64,000 nt of DNA from Carettochelys insculpta (lineage: Eukaryota > Chordata > Testudines > Carettochelyidae), in contig NC_134137.1 of the NCBI RefSeq assembly GCF_033958435.1, forward strand, positions 109,254,501 through 109,318,500. The letters run 5' to 3'. How positions within the stretch are numbered: position 1 is the first letter of the stretch; every line of letters starts with the position of its first letter. Under the pieces are notes generated by a model. The model made no database searches. It had not been told where the DNA came from and saw only the letters and a list, made by a program, of their open reading frames with translations. The translations under genes and the position numbers were made by a program. This document shows, in pieces, positions 34,596 to 47,465 of the stretch.

Positions 34596-34601
34596 AATAA
34601 A
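34596..34601 (+). promoter_or_regulatory. AATAAA polyadenylation signal
   Basis: About 100 bp after the nuclease relic ends (34499), correctly oriented to end its transcript. Confidence 0.5.
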
Positions 34602-35089
34602 CTATTTACTTTGAAAAACTGTGCCCCTCCTTTTCTAGGGGGAACTATATACATGTGGGGAGAGGGTGAATGGCAGAACTATTTACATGCCTGGGGGGAG
34701 CGTGAATGGGGAGCTGGGGGGGGGCCTCACCCCTCCATGGGGCTTGATAGCTTGGAGCCCCGTTACCCATGCCCACCCCTTTCTCCCCATGTCTGGGGGC
34801 CCCCTGGGGCCGGACTGGGGCCGGTGGCATTGGGAGGTGGGGTGCAGCTCAGGCGTGGTCCCCATGCTTGTGCCGGGCTCAGCACAGGGGGAGGTGGGAG
34901 CCGGTGGCTTGGCCTCCATCTGGCCAGCCCTGGTCAGCAGGATGTGGGCCAGGCAGATGAGGCTGGCTGGTGGGAGGTTGGGAGGGAGCAGGGCCTCCAG
35001 GTCGGCCTCCTCGGGTGGGGGCATTGTGGAGGAGGCAGGGAGACTGGCGGGGGAAACCACTAGGAGGGAGACAGAGGACTCACAGGCAA

Positions 35090-36406
35090 CGGGGAGGCGT
35101 GGGTGTGGGAGTGACTCGCGAAGGAGCAGTGGCAGGGTCCTGGTGGCTGACCACAGCCTGGGTGAGGGCGTCCAGGTTGGATGCCACCCGGTCCCATGCC
35201 TGCCGCTCCATGGCAAGTCACTCCCGCACAACACCCGTCAGCTCCCTGAGGACGGCTCTGTGGGCCGTGTCCCCTGCCTCCTCCTCCCCGGCCTGGTGGT
35301 GCCAGTGGAGGGACCGGCGGTGGCCCTGCACTGGCCCTGTCCGAGGCCTGGGCTGCTCCCCCTCCCCCTTGGTAGTCGGGCTCCCTGGGCCCATTGTGGG
35401 GCTGTTCCGTCTGCTGGCTGCTGGAGCTGTAGAGACAAAAGGGTAGAGGAACGGACCATTAGTTGCAGTGAGGGACCCCTTGAACCTCCCCGCCGTGCTT
35501 CCCACCCCATTCCAGGGTCCCTGCAGGGACCGCATCCAGGGTTCCCTCCTGGGTTGTGGGAGTGCTAGCTCCCCTCTGCCACCCTCCATCCCTCAGCGGC
35601 CTGGTGGTCCATGGTGCTGTCCAGCCCGCATGGTGCTGGCTGCCACATGTCAGTCCTCTGGGGCTGGGGTGGAGGGGCCATCTGGCCTACCTGTGTCCTG
35701 GGGCTGATGTCCCTGTGGGTGGGCAATGGCCACCCTGAGCAGGACTGCGTGCCCCCTCCCCCGGCCCTGCGGCCACCAACGTGCATGGTACATACCTGTG
35801 GGTCTCTCCAGGAACTTGGGTGAGGCGCAGTCGGAGGGGGCCAGACTGGATGGGCCAGATGGGACACTGATGATGAGGGTCCCCTTGCTCAAGCCCTTAT
35901 CATTGCTGCTGTCCTGGATCTGGGTGGGGGTGCCTGCGGGTGGCCGGTGGTCCGGGGTGGTCCTCGCCCTTGGTGACCGTCTCCTCTGGCTCTGGTTCGG
36001 TCGGTGGGTCAGCGGTGTCCAGGTACGTGGCTGGGGTCCCACCTCCTTGGGCCCAAGGAGGCAGTCAAGTTCTTTAAAGTAGGAGCAGCTGGTGGGCGCT
36101 GCCCCAACCACCCGGCCGTGTCCCGAGCCTGGCAGTAGGCCTGCCAGAACTCCTTGACCTTGGACCTCACCTGATCCGGGGTGTGGGTGGGGTGACCCTG
36201 GCCAACAAGGCCCTTGGCCAGGTGCTCAAATGGACCTCCGTCTGCTGCATGACCTCCTCATCTTCCCACAGGGCGAGGAGGTCCTGCAGCTCGGTCTCTG
36301 TCCATGAGGGGGCCCAACGCTTTGGGAGCTGGCTTCCCTCCTGGGAGGACTCCACCTGGTCTCTGGATGGCCCCTGGGGTGGGCGGGAGTCCCGATTGCT
36401 GGCCAT
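35090..36406 (-). pseudogene. Harbinger Myb/SANT-like (trihelix) protein, broken
   Basis: The ATG at 36406 opens M-A-S-N-R-D-S; about 30 residues later comes W-A-P-S-W-T-E-T-E-L-Q-D-L-L-A-L-W-E-D, the first trihelix. A frame change near 36260 is followed by F-E-H-L-A-K-G, G-H-P-T-H-T-P-D-Q-V-R-S-K-V-K-E-F and an A-R-D-T-A-G-W segment. The C-terminal part (about 35090-35380) shows A-V-L-R-E-L-T-G-V-V-R-E, a TGA, then M-E-R-Q-A-W-D-R-V-A-S-N-L-D. Two exons are likely, as in the 52.8-kb copy. Inactive. Confidence 0.72.
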
Positions 36407-36866
36407 GGTGCCGGAGGTGTTGTGGCTTCCCTCCAGGTCGTCGCGGTTGGGAGCGGGCTGAGTGGCAGCGTGGGCTCCCTGCAGCTTGCACTCTCTCAGC
36501 TTCCTGCCTGAGGGCTTCTGGGAGCCTACGTGCTGAAACACGGCCAGATGATGCAGCCATAGAGCTCCGCTTGTGCTGTGAGCAGTGCCGCCACCTGCCA
36601 GCTGATCGCGGCCATGGAAGACCCGCTCTTTCAAAAGAGCAAGCCGCAGAGCATCTATACTTGCTCTCTTTTGAAATAATCTTTCAAAAGAGGGCGCCTG
36701 TCCCATCCCGGGAGCAGAGGACCAACTTCGAAAGAACGGGGGAGTTCTTTTGAAGTTAATTTCAAAAGAGCACCGTGTCAGTGTAGACGCTCCGTGGCTT
36801 CTTTTAAAAGAACTTGGTCTTCTGATCTGAATTTCGAACGTACTTTCTGGGGTAGACGCACCCTAA

Positions 36867-39800
36867 GTATGTAGATGCTCCCTGAATTTGTTAACAGAAG
36901 GCTTCTTGGAGTGTCAGAGTGAGGAATAATCCTGACATAGGAGCACATTTTAAAAGATGTTTAGGCATTGCTTTACTGACCACTAAAACACTGATCAGAT
37001 TTAGGAACCTAAGTTGCAACCTGGGCCGTGGAATTGCAGTACCACCCATGTTTGGCCCAGCCACGCTTCCACTGGTGAAAGGGTATCCAGAACAAATTTG
37101 TGAGAGGAGTGTGGTGCAAAGGCATTCTCCTACCTTCCACTGTTTGGGGAGCCCTGGCCCCAGCTGCCCCCTTTCGCCCTCCCTCTAGGCTGCCCAAAGT
37201 GACCCTCATCATCAGATCTCTGTCTGAGTTGCTGGAATCACAGGGGTTGCTGGGAAAAGTCTTCCAGTTTCTGATCTAAGGCATTTTTGTGTATAACCCC
37301 CTCCCAATAAATGGAACAAAAAAAGAGAGAAACAATGAAGAAATGCACAAAGCAAGATGTGTTGAAACATTAATTAACTATGCTAATTTTATAGAGAATT
37401 AAGGACACACACCTCCACAAATGCTCTACTGAGGGGACATCTTTATGTTTGTGCAACTGAGCTGAAGGGCTATCATTTATAAAAGTTACTGAATGAATCT
37501 GGAAGACAATGGTAAACAATCTGAAACTGAGACTTAAAGTGTCTGCTAGCAAAGCCAGTTACTAACTGAATTTGAATTAAAATAGAAAAAGGTAGGGAAA
37601 ATTACCGCCCATACTTATTCAATTACTAAAGAAAGAGAGAGCCAAAAAAAGAAAAAACACATTGCTGCAGAATTCTCTGAACTCTTTTTTCCTTGATATT
37701 ACAGTTAAATGGAGAAATAATTATCTGGCTAATTCTATCCTGCAATCCTTCTGCACATATAACTTTTGAATTACTGAGCACACAAAAATGTGCACCGAAA
37801 TCTTGAAATGTGAAGGAAATTTGATGTTGGTCTTCATGAAGTCTGATTGCTCTGAATTATAGTTGTCATGATGGGCTGAGGTAAAACTAGATATTTGTGT
37901 GTGAAAGAAAATGGTTGGGGGCTATTTAAAGACCACACTGTATTCAGCCTGACCCGCAGAATGTTTTTTGATCACCCATACTTTTATAATTCACACCTTT
38001 GTATCCCTTTCTGTGGTTATATACAGTATCTACAACACAGGGCCAAGGAGTCATTACATATTTGTATCGCACTTTGACAATTCTTTGTTTCTTGTTATTG
38101 TGTTGGTCTAGGCTTTCTCAGCCCCTAATGTACAAAGAAACATTCGGTATAACATCAGAATAGTATTAGATCATAGACATTCCAAGCCTGTCTACCCTTC
38201 AGACCAGAACACATGTTTGGAGTCATATGGTGCTTGCTGCAAAAATTAGACCAACCAGTAATGCACTGCAGTCAAGTGCATCCATATTTATTTAAGATTG
38301 TGAACTCTCCACAAAAATTTCATTCCTAGAAACCTGGAGAGCATGGAAGACATTTAGAGAATACGAAAGAAAAAAATCCTTTAAGCAGATGAATGCTAGT
38401 CAGCCTCAATGTAGACTCTAAAGGGTCTTGTGTTAAGGAAGACATCTAGAGACTTCTGACTTCCTGAATGCTACATGGATTTTAGCTAACTGTAAATAAC
38501 CATGAACAAAGAATATCTCAGTAGCCAATATTTTTCTCTGCTGGTACCAAATGAAATTCATTTGGTATCAGCTGGAGTTTTTATAGCGCTAATGGGAGTT
38601 ATTTTCAGTAATCACATCAGTCTGTAAGTATACAAAGGCAGCAATTTCTCTAGTAATCTGGAGATCAGTTTATACGTAGGGGGTATGCTTTAGACTGTTT
38701 CTGCAGTGCAAGCCTTTATCTTAATAAATGCAGTGAATCATAAATAAAAGGGAATAATGAAAAAGAACATTCAACTAGGCTTAAGTTGGGCCTGGAAACA
38801 TTTCATAGGGTGAACAGCTGAACTCCCAAACATGGGTGATGTTCAGTAAGCCCTATGCTCAACGCGGAACAGATATACGTAAAACGGAATCTGATTGCTG
38901 CTTTACTGTATAGTAATTCTGCCAATGCCTCTTTCAAGTCTGTCCTGATATATAAACTGGGCAAGTTCCACTGGGTCAATTGGGCATATATGGAACCATC
39001 TTTTTTTAAAAGTAAAACTCATAATTTCAACAGACATCAGTTTCTCACAGGACCAAGTGGCCAAGTTTGCAGGTGTATATAAATTGTATTTTTTTCCATC
39101 AGTTGAAATCCAGACAGCAGTGTCCTTTTTAAATCAAAATAAGCTAATTAGTCTTTCACATACACTTTCTCAAAATTTTCTGATGGGCAAAAGTGGATGA
39201 TCTCAAAATTGTCCTGAGTGTGGAAAGTGATCTATATTCTAAATATTTTTAGAACCTTCCTACTTACACTTTTTTCAATGTGCACATTTCTCTGTGTGCT
39301 AGAGTCAAAGAAATGTGCCTGCAAAGCAGTGAGATTTTTGGAAGAAAGCTCTGGGGAGAGCTTCAGGGCAGGTAATTTCTTGTCCCCTGGGCTCCCATCA
39401 TCCCCATTCCCAATGGTGAGCCCTGGTATACAGGCTGCAGCCCTCCTCCCCATTGCTCCCCCACTTAGGGCAAGAGATTCTGGGAAGTGCTTGGGCTAAT
39501 CCTCCCAGCCTGGGAATTTGGCAGGTATTCCCCCAGCTCGTTACCTCCTATGGAGATGGTGAATCCCCAGCCATCTGGCCACCCATGCTGCTACAAGACC
39601 AGGCGGGGAGGCTGCAACTGCTCTCAAAGCTGGACAAGGGAAGGGTCTGTGCCTCCACCCCTTTCTTGAGCCTCTGTCCCTGTCTGTCCCATGGTTAGAG
39701 CTACAGGCATCCCTTTTTAACCCCAAGGCAGGGGAGGTGGAACCCTTTACTGCTCCACAGATTGAAGGGTTCTGGCAGGATCACAGTGACACTCTGGGCT

Positions 39801-40455
39801 CCAGCTGTTTTGCTTGCCTGTGATCAAGTTGACTTGGACTGGTGGCCACGGACCTTCCAGGGAGTTCTGGCACTCCTATTCTTTAGGGCTCTACTTGAGC
39901 ATTCTACTGAAGCCACTAAAGGTATTTCCATTTCTTGTCTTTACTTGAATCCAGATTGTGCTGGATTTGAACTATTAGCTTCAATCAAACCAGTGAGTAG
40001 TCCGCCTTTGGCTAACTTTTCTGAGCTCACTTCCAAACTGAGATTGGGGTTGTAGTGAGATAGAACCAATGTGTTCAGGGTGAGTTTATTCTGTGTTGCT
40101 CAGATTATTCCATGTTTAAAATAAGGAAAGGCTCCTTGCCTGAATGACTCATGAGCTATTTCAGTCATGAGTGGCCAGGCATGGGTAGGATTCACAACTC
40201 TTGGGTTGAGATTCCTATTGGGTGCCTAGAACTACTTCACCAGGGAATGTGTGTATTGAACTCTGGGAATGCAGACAGGCTGCTCGTTGCTGTGTGTAGG
40301 CAGTGTTAATCCTTTCCTATGGGAAAGTGATATGAGGGAAAAAATTAAGTATGATCACTTTCTTTTAATGTTTTTTAGCACATAAAGGAAAGGAAATGGA
40401 ACAACATGGTGCTAACTCTCTTCCTTTCCAGTTGCTAAGTCATAGTAAAGGACAT
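36867..40455. other. Intergenic DNA, no gene seen
   Basis: 3.6 kb of mostly AT-rich sequence with no recognised gene, RNA or element. Confidence 0.45.
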
Positions 40456-40458
40456 TTA

Positions 40459-40894
40459 GGCTATGTCTACACTAGCCAAAAACTTCAAAATGGCCATCCA
40501 AATGGCCATTTCGAAGTTTACTAATGAAGCGCTGAAATACATATTCAGCGCTTCATTAGCATGTGGGCGGCCGCGGCACTTCGAAATTGACGTGGCTCGC
40601 TGCCGCGCAGCTCGTCCAGACGGGGCTCCTTTTTGAAAGGACCCCGGCTACTTCGAAGTCCCCTTATTCCTATGAGCAGATGGGAATAAGGGGACTTCGA
40701 AGTAGGCAGGGTCCTTTCGAAAAGGAGCCCTGTCTCGATGAGCCGCGCGGCGGTGAGGTGCGTCAATTTCGAAGTGCCGTGGCCACCCGCATGCTAATGA
40801 AGTGCTGAATATGTATTTCAGTGCTTCATTAGTAAACTTCGAAATGGCCATTTGCATGGCCATTTCGAAGTTTTTGGCTAGTGTAGAGACGGCC
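40459..40894 (+). mobile_element. Palindromic MITE, family 2, complete (436 bp)
   Basis: Flanked by TTA duplications (40456-40458 and 40895-40897). The ends GGCTATGTCTACACTAGCC and GGCTAGTGTAGAGACGGCC are inverted copies, and the inverted match runs to the centre near 40678 (CCCCTTATTCCTATGAGCAG against ATGGGAATAAGGGG). Each arm also contains a smaller palindrome around GCGCTGAAATACATATTCAG. The whole element can fold as one long hairpin. No genes. Confidence 0.93.
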
Positions 40895-43800
40895 TTAAAA
40901 ACATCTTAAATACTTTCCTCCTATTACTTTTTTTTCTGTAATTGTTTCAGGGATGCTAGCTGGTCACTAATGCACAGAGAGGAAAGTTGTGTGCAAGCAT
41001 GAATGGGAGGGATGGGCCCCGTGGAAAGTCTTTAGTAAGATGTGAACCATACTAAGGAAAAGATTAAAAACTTCTAGTCTAGACAGTTCAAACTCTTCAC
41101 CCCATCAGCCCTTCCAGCACACTGTTTTGTGAGGAAGGCCAAAGCCTCTTCTCTAATCTGTTCCTATCCATTTCTCAGTCTCCCTTGCTAGACTGGAGCA
41201 CTTTATTCCCTCTTTTGGGATGTCTGCTATTGCCCCAGTAAAGGTATGAGACCCAACTTAAATTCTTTTAAACAAAATAGTATTTTTATTAGTAACTGCA
41301 CAGAAATAGAAGGTAAGAGTAACTATGGCAAGATGTAGAAAGTACCTTTAAGATGGTATTCAACTGAGTCACCCAGTATTGAAATATTATCTAGAAGTAC
41401 TTTCTTACTTCACAATCTGACAGTTCACTCTCATGGGCACTTGTTCCACAAAGGGAGCATCACATTGTAATAGTGAGTATGTAGCCCATTAGAGGTCAAC
41501 TGTGAAGGCCCTGCAACTGAGATTAAATGATCTAGTCCAGACGCTGTGTGATGACCACTCATTAGTAGTACAAAAAGCACATTATTTTTCAAGTACGAGA
41601 TAAGAGTTCCTACTCTCACTGCACGTGCATACTTGCACAAGCACAGGCGCCAGACAGAGGTACTATTTAAAAAAAAATCTATTTTATTATTAACAGTGGA
41701 TGATGCACTAAACAACATGCTATTAAGAACCAGAGAATTCCAAATTAGCAATTAGAGATCACAAGCTTCTCTGCAAAATAAGTAATTTTTGTGGTTCTGA
41801 TTATTGTCCTTCCCCTGCAAAATCCACTGCTGACGTTAATAAGATTTTTGTTAAATATTTGTCTTCTAAACTATTTGTGTGCCCTCCAGATCCTTATCTG
41901 ATGCCTGTTCCGAGAGCCATTGTGACTGATTTCCATGATCTATCAATCAGGTCCACAGCAACTGATCTTGCAAATCCCTACTTCTTGTTTTTCTTTAAGT
42001 TGTGCATATGTGTAAAGTCCAATTGAGTAAAGATGGGCCTATATCTAGCAATATAAAGTTACAACAACTTAAGGTTCAACAAACATAAAACATTCTTTTA
42101 TCATGAATTAACTTAAACTGCTCTGGAAGAAAATAACATAAGTTACATGCATCTTGCAATACTCACAATAAAAAGTAAAAGCTTTTAAACACAAAAGACT
42201 AGATTTTTAAAGATACATGGTCACTTAGAAAGGTTTTTAGAAATATGTAGCACCATTGAACTCAATAGGAGTTAGGTGCTGAGATGCCTTTGAAAACCCT
42301 GCTGTGTCTCTTAATACCTTTAAAAATGAGGCCCTAAACCTTTTATAAATCGATTAAATACATGTAACATAACAGAAACTTAACTCTCAGATCTGCACAC
42401 GGGTAGGTAAGGGATGCAAATGTACTCATCTTTGCTGTGCTGTGCAGAGAGCTCCTGCAGGGCATGGTGGGGGAACCCAAGACACCATGGGAGCCATAGT
42501 TCTTTGACCACTTCCCTGCCAAGAGAAATGAGGGAACTACATCTCTCAGCACAACATTGGCCGTTAGCTATGGGAAACTAACTACAGGCTGGAACTCCAA
42601 AAATGGGTATTCCCTGGTCCGGCGACATCCCTGGTATGGCAGGATGAGGGATGATCCTGGACCAGAGGGCTGGGGCAGGAGGACAACCCAAGCTGGCCTC
42701 CCAGCAGCCCCACAGTGGGCAGTGAGCCAGATCCAAAGGCGGCATCCCCCAGCAGCCCTGCAGGGGGCCAGAACCAGAGCCAGAGCCAGAGCCAGGGTGC
42801 TGATGTCCTCTGGCAGCCCCTTGCAGGGTCAGGAAGCCAGTTCTCCTGGCATCCCCATGTGGAGCTGGCATGGATTACCTAGAAAATGTAATTTCTATAA
42901 AACCTTTATTACTTCAAACATTTTTTGGTATGTGATAAAAAAATAATTTTACCAATAAGTGTTTCCATCCAAATTTTTCATTAACCTCTCTTATGCATTC
43001 TCATTGCACAACTATTTTGAAGTCTTTTGCGTTTAAAAGAATTGTGGTCCATATTTACAAAAAAAAAGACAAAAACACCCACATCCACAGAAATTCCTGT
43101 GTACAGGCCTGATCTCTCTGATGTTGTGTTTTTAAAAATCTATCACAACAGTAAAACTTCCTCATCTATAGTATTACTGTTTCCAAATCATTTGGCACTA
43201 TAACTGTCAGTAGAGTAAATATTTTGAATTATTGGAACCATCTTTAATTTTGCACATAAATACATTGTTGTCTCTGCCTCCTTTCAAATACTGTTTTCAG
43301 AGCCATAGAACCCAAGCAATAGCAGGGAAAACAACCAATCCTTGCTTAACAAAGAAAGATTTTCAGGCTTCTGGCAGTAGCCATCTGTCATGGCTGACTG
43401 TTGATAATAAAGAGAAAGTTACAATCACAGTGTCCAGATGTTCCATGTTTTATAGATACGGACTCCTGTGTGCTTGGTAGGAATGGAAATTTATCTGGCT
43501 TCCAAAGCAGATATTTTTTAAAAAAATGAGACTCAATGTTCACATTTGCTGATATTTTACTGGGTAATGGTGTTACACTATCTGTAGCACCAGCCTCTCC
43601 TACCATGTGGTTTGTTTGAATTTTCTTAAAATGAGTGTTTTATCTCATTCCCCAGAGTATCTTTGCAGGAAGTTCTGAGGAAATCCTGCTCCTTACTGAA
43701 GTTAAATTTCTCTTGACTTTAATAGGATCAGAATTTGACCCGTATAAACTTTCTTTGACAAATAGGCCACTTGGAGATCTTAAGATTTATTAGATATGAT

Positions 43801-44095
43801 CAAACTGTTTAGCACTCAAAACTGCGCTCCGCTAGTTATGGGCATGAGCCAGTCAAAAAATGCCCCTTTGAAGCTGATTGCAAAAGAATTCTCAGTGACC
43901 AAGGCTTGATATGGAACACTCGGTAAAATTACTCCTGCTCCTCCTCAAGTGACTTCAATGTCAATCAGAAGTATGTTCCAATTAACATCAAATTAACAAA
44001 TATTCCAATTAACGTCACGTAAAACAGAAATACTGCATTATCTGGAGTCTTTTTATTTACCTTTTTATCTTTAAGGTTTTCATGTGGAGAAATAT

Positions 44096-44121
44096 CACAC
44101 ACACACACACACACACACACC
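44096..44121 (+). repeat. (CA)n microsatellite
   Basis: Thirteen uninterrupted CA units. Confidence 0.95.
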
Positions 44122-44997
44122 CCTCTCACACTAGGAGTGGGTTGATTGACTGACCTGACTCAACCTTCCTGCCCAGTGTACTCTACTCTCCAGGCCTGTC
44201 TGGGCTCTTGGGTTAGACTCACCTCTCCTGGTACCTGGTGCCATGTCTTCTTGAGCCAACGTGTGGGGGGCAGGCATGGTCATAACCCCCACCCAGACGT
44301 CTGTTGGGGTTCACACCAGAGCATGGGCAGCAGCAGCCTTTCAGCACTGTGCAGACGGGAAGGGATGGGAGCTGCTTCCATCCGCAGGGAGGTAGGGGTG
44401 GGAAATGAGGATGATCTGGCCTGTGTATCTGAGAGGCCGTCTCTCTCCCCACCAGCCTGCTTCCCTGCTTCCTGCCTGCACGGTGTTGAAAAGCAGCTAA
44501 CGTATCCAAGCTGCTGCTGGACATAACACATCCACTTCCTGTCCTCTGGCTAAAGTGTGGGCAGGAAGGGGTTAAGCCCTAGGGATGCATTGTGCTCCAT
44601 GGATCATCGAATCTGCCTGCAGGGGCTTCAGTGTACCTGGCCACAGAGGTGCTTCAGCGGGGAGGATGCCTAGGGAACAGAGCAGCTGTAGATGCCCTGG
44701 GGACAGGACTAAGTTGAAGCATGTAGGTAAAGAGGGTGGCCTGCAGAGTTGGAGCACAGACTGGAAATATCTTCCTCCGTGCCAATGAAGAGCATAGCTG
44801 AGGACCAGAGAAGCTTCCCCATGCCAGGGCTGTTTGGGACTTCGGCATATGTAGGGCTTATCAACTTCTGGCCAGCCCCCTGGGCCATGGAGTCTTGAGC
44901 TTTCCCTGGTTTCCTCTTCCAGCCCAGGCAGAGGCAGTGTGGGAAGGAAGGAGCCTGCCAGGCATGGTGTTAGTGAGCTGAATGATACAACGAGGGC

Positions 44998-45260
44998 AGG
45001 GATCTGCAACCTGCGGCTCTGGAGCCACATGCTGCCCTTTAAGGACTTGTTTGTAACTCCTGACACTATACTTGCAAAGTAAAAAAAAATCTCCTGATTA
45101 TTTTTAATAAACGATGAATGTCTAAAAGTTCAACAATGAGCTCATATCTAAATAGCAAACGATACGTGATCCAGAAACACTGGATAACTCCCCCTTTAAT
45201 ATGTGCATTGCATTGTGGGATATGATACTGTATCTGTGTTTTGATCATGTTGCTAATAAA
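44998..45260 (+). repeat. Possible old interspersed repeat
   Basis: The stretch CTGCAACCTGCGGCTCTGGAGCCACATG, read as CTGCAACCTGCGGCTC then GGAGCCACATG, resembles a dispersed amniote repeat. Family not identified. Confidence 0.3.
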
Positions 45261-45560
45261 GTCTTGATTTGGAAAAGAAAAAAGAAGCTTGTGGCATTCT
45301 AGCCGTGAAGGGCAACATGCATTTTAAGAATGAAACTGAAATTAAACGTGAAATAAAATTGGCATAATTAAAGTGGGTGCTGGAGTGAAAGTCAGGAAGA
45401 CACTGGTACAAATATACACATGTAAAGTATGAGGCGATTGAAAATGTAACAAAGTTTGTGAACTTCCTGCAGTAAACATGTATCGCATTACAAATCATTG
45501 TGTGTGTGCTGTTCATAAAATAGGAGTTACAAAAAGTTTGATGTTATTTATTAAGGACCT

Positions 45561-47465
45561 TAAGAACATAACATAAGAACATAAGAACATAAGTATGGCC
45601 ATACTGGGTCAGACCAAAGGTCCATCCAGCCCAGCATCCCATCTGCCGACGGTGGCCAATGCCAGGTGCCCCAGAGAAGGAGAACAGAAGACAATGATCA
45701 AGTGATTTATCTCCTACCATCCATCTCCTGCCCTTGTTCTGAAGGCCAGGGCACCATACTTTATCCCTGGCTAATAGCCATTTATGGACCTAACCTGCAG
45801 AAATTTATCAAGCTCTTTTTTAAACCCTAATAGAGTCCTGGCCTTCACAGCCTCCTCGGGCAAGGAGTTCCACAGGTTGACTGTGCGCTGTGTGAAGAAA
45901 AATTTCCTTTTATTAGTTTTGAACCTACTACCCATCAATTTCATTTGGTGTCCCCTAGTTCTTGTATTATGGGAAAAGGTAAATAATTTTTCTATATTCA
46001 CTTTCTCCACACCATTCATGATTTTATATACCTCTATCATATCGCCCCTCAATCGCCTCTTTTCCAAACTGAAAAGTCCCAGTCTCTCTAGCCTCTCCCC
46101 ATATGGGACCCGTTCCAAGCCCCTAATCATCTTAGTCGCCCTTTTCTGAACCTTTTCTAATGCCAATATATCTTTTTTGAGGTGCGGAGACCACATCTGC
46201 ACGCAGTACTCAAGATGTGGGTGTACCATAGTTTTATATAGGGGAAGTATGATATCTTTTGTCTTATTATCTATCCCTTTTTTAATAATTCCTAACATCC
46301 TATTTGCCTTACTAACTGCCGCTGCACACTGCGTGGATGTCTTCAGAGAACTATCCACTATAACTCCAAGATCCCTTTCCTGATCTGTCGTAGCTAAATT
46401 TGACCCCATCATGTAGTACGTGTAATTTGGGTTATTTTTTCCAACATGCATTACCTTACACTTATCCACATTAAATTTCATTTGCCATTTTGCTGCCCAA
46501 TCACTCAGTTTGCTGAGATCTTTTTGTAGTTCTTCACAATCCCTTTTGGTTTTGACTGTCCTGAACAACTTGGTGTCATCTGCAAACTTTGCCACCTCAC
46601 TGCTTACCTCATTTTCTAGATCATTGATGAACAAGTTGAACAGGATCGGTCCCAGGACTGACCCCTGGGGAACACCACTAGTTACCCTCCTCCATTGTGA
46701 AAATTTACCATTTATTCCCACCCTTTGTTTTCTGTCTTTTAACCAATTCCCGATCCATGAAAGGATCTTTCCTCCTATCCCATGACCACCTAATTTACAT
46801 AAAAGCCTTTGGTGTGGGACCATGTCAAAGGCTTTCCGGAAATCTAGGTATATTATGTCCACCGGGTGCCCCTTGTCCGCATGTTTATTAACCCCTTCAA
46901 AGAATTCTAATAGATTAGTTAGACACGACTTCCCTCTGCAGAAACCATGCTGACTTTTGCCCAACAATTCGTGGTCTTCTACGTGCCTTGCAATTTTATT
47001 CTTTACTAGTGTTTCTACTAATTTGCCTGGTACTGATGTTAAACTTATCGGTCTATAATTGCCAGGGTCTCTTCTAGAGCCTTTTTTAAATATTGGCGTT
47101 ATATTGGCCGTCTTCCAGTCATTTGGTACCAAAGTGGATTTAAAGGATAGGTTACAAACCACTGTTAATAACTCCGCAATTTCACATTTGCGTTCTTTCA
47201 GAACCCTTGGGTGAATGCCATCTGGTCCTGGAGACTTGTTACTATTCAGCTTATCAATTAACTCCAAAACCTCCTCTAATGTCACTTCAATCTGAGTGAG
47301 TTCCTCAGATTTATCACCTAAAAAGGCTGTCTCAGATTTAGGAACCTCTGTAACATCCTCAGCCGTGAAGACTGAAGCAAAGAAATCATTTAATCGCTCC
47401 GCAATGGCACTGTCTTCCTTGATCGCTCCTTTTATATCTTTATCGTCCAAGACCTTCTCTTATTC
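45561..47465 (-). mobile_element. CR1-clade LINE, 5'-truncated, intact RT frame
   Basis: Minus-strand element. Its 3' end (45561-45600) consists of AAGAACAT-type 8-bp units in + orientation, the tandem terminal repeat typical of CR1-clade LINEs. The 3' UTR (45600-45770) includes GTATGGCCATACTGGGTCAG, a sequence abundant in turtles. The coding part spans 45771-47450 without a break. Truncation at about 47465 removes the endonuclease and ORF1. The lack of lesions makes it the youngest LINE copy in the window. Confidence 0.9.
45771..47450 (-). CDS. CR1-clade reverse transcriptase (559 codons, partial ORF2)
   Basis: Uninterrupted frame covering the RT and C-terminal domain of ORF2. Motifs in order: [11 protein letters not shown] (about residue 70), P-I-F-K-K-G-S with [10 protein letters not shown] (about 130), [11 protein letters not shown] (about 165), Y-L-D-F-R-K-A-F-D (about 205), [12 protein letters not shown] (about 260) and the catalytic K-F-A-D-D-T-K-L-F (about 290). 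Thumb and tail follow: [25 protein letters not shown] and [10 protein letters not shown]. The ATG used is only the first in the fragment; the native protein begins upstream with an endonuclease lost by truncation. Not autonomous. Confidence 0.9.
   Translation of the reverse strand: MDDKDIKGAIKEDSAIAERLNDFFASVFTAEDVTEVPKSETAFLGDKSEELTQIEVTLEEVLELIDKLNSNKSPGPDGIHPRVLKERKCEIAELLTVVCNLSFKSTLVPNDWKTANITPIFKKGSRRDPGNYRPISLTSVPGKLVETLVKNKIARHVEDHELLGKSQHGFCRGKSCLTNLLEFFEGVNKHADKGHPVDIIYLDFRKAFDMVPHQRLLCKLGGHGIGGKILSWIGNWLKDRKQRVGINGKFSQWRRVTSGVPQGSVLGPILFNLFINDLENEVSSEVAKFADDTKLFRTVKTKRDCEELQKDLSKLSDWAAKWQMKFNVDKCKVMHVGKNNPNYTYYMMGSNLATTDQERDLGVIVDSSLKTSTQCAAAVSKANRMLGIIKKGIDNKTKDIILPLYKTMVHPHLEYCVQMWSPHLKKDILALEKVQKRATKMIRGLERVPYGERLERLGLFSLEKRRLRGDMIEVYKIMNGVEKVNIEKLFTFSHNTRTRGHQMKLMGSRFKTNKRKFFFTQRTVNLWNSLPEEAVKARTLLGFKKELDKFLQVRSINGY

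Larger units (their letters stand above)
33061..36866 (+). mobile_element. PIF/Harbinger transposon, left end missing
   Basis: GC-rich block with a plus-strand nuclease relic (33172-34499) and a minus-strand Myb relic (35090-36406), again convergent. The right end (about 36600-36866) contains repeated TTTCAAAAGAG / TTCGAAAG motifs and finishes with a Harbinger-like GGTAGACGCACCCT. No matching left terminal repeat was found before 33061, so the element is probably truncated on that side. It is the closest relative in the window to the intact 52.8-kb copy by protein sequence. Confidence 0.78.
40898..45560. other. Intergenic DNA with minor repeats, no gene seen
   Basis: No coding exon recognised. 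A (CA)n run and a possible old interspersed repeat are listed separately. A short AGAGCC-type repeat occurs near 42775-42800. Around 42450-42550 a GGGCATGGTGGGGGAA / GAGGGAACTACATCTCTCAG pair recalls an old DNA-transposon motif but is too diverged to name. Confidence 0.4.

Noticed and set aside
34666..35568. 300-codon plus-strand frame
   Set aside because: Lies between and antisense to parts of the Harbinger Myb relic in GC-rich DNA; no motif, so probably a chance frame.
40459..40894. CRISPR-like or replication-origin palindrome
   Set aside because: The terminal repeats, TTA duplication and sister copies identify it as a MITE in a vertebrate genome.
45784..46149. Plus-strand frames opposite the CR1 RT
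   Set aside because: Antisense shadows of the intact minus-strand RT frame.
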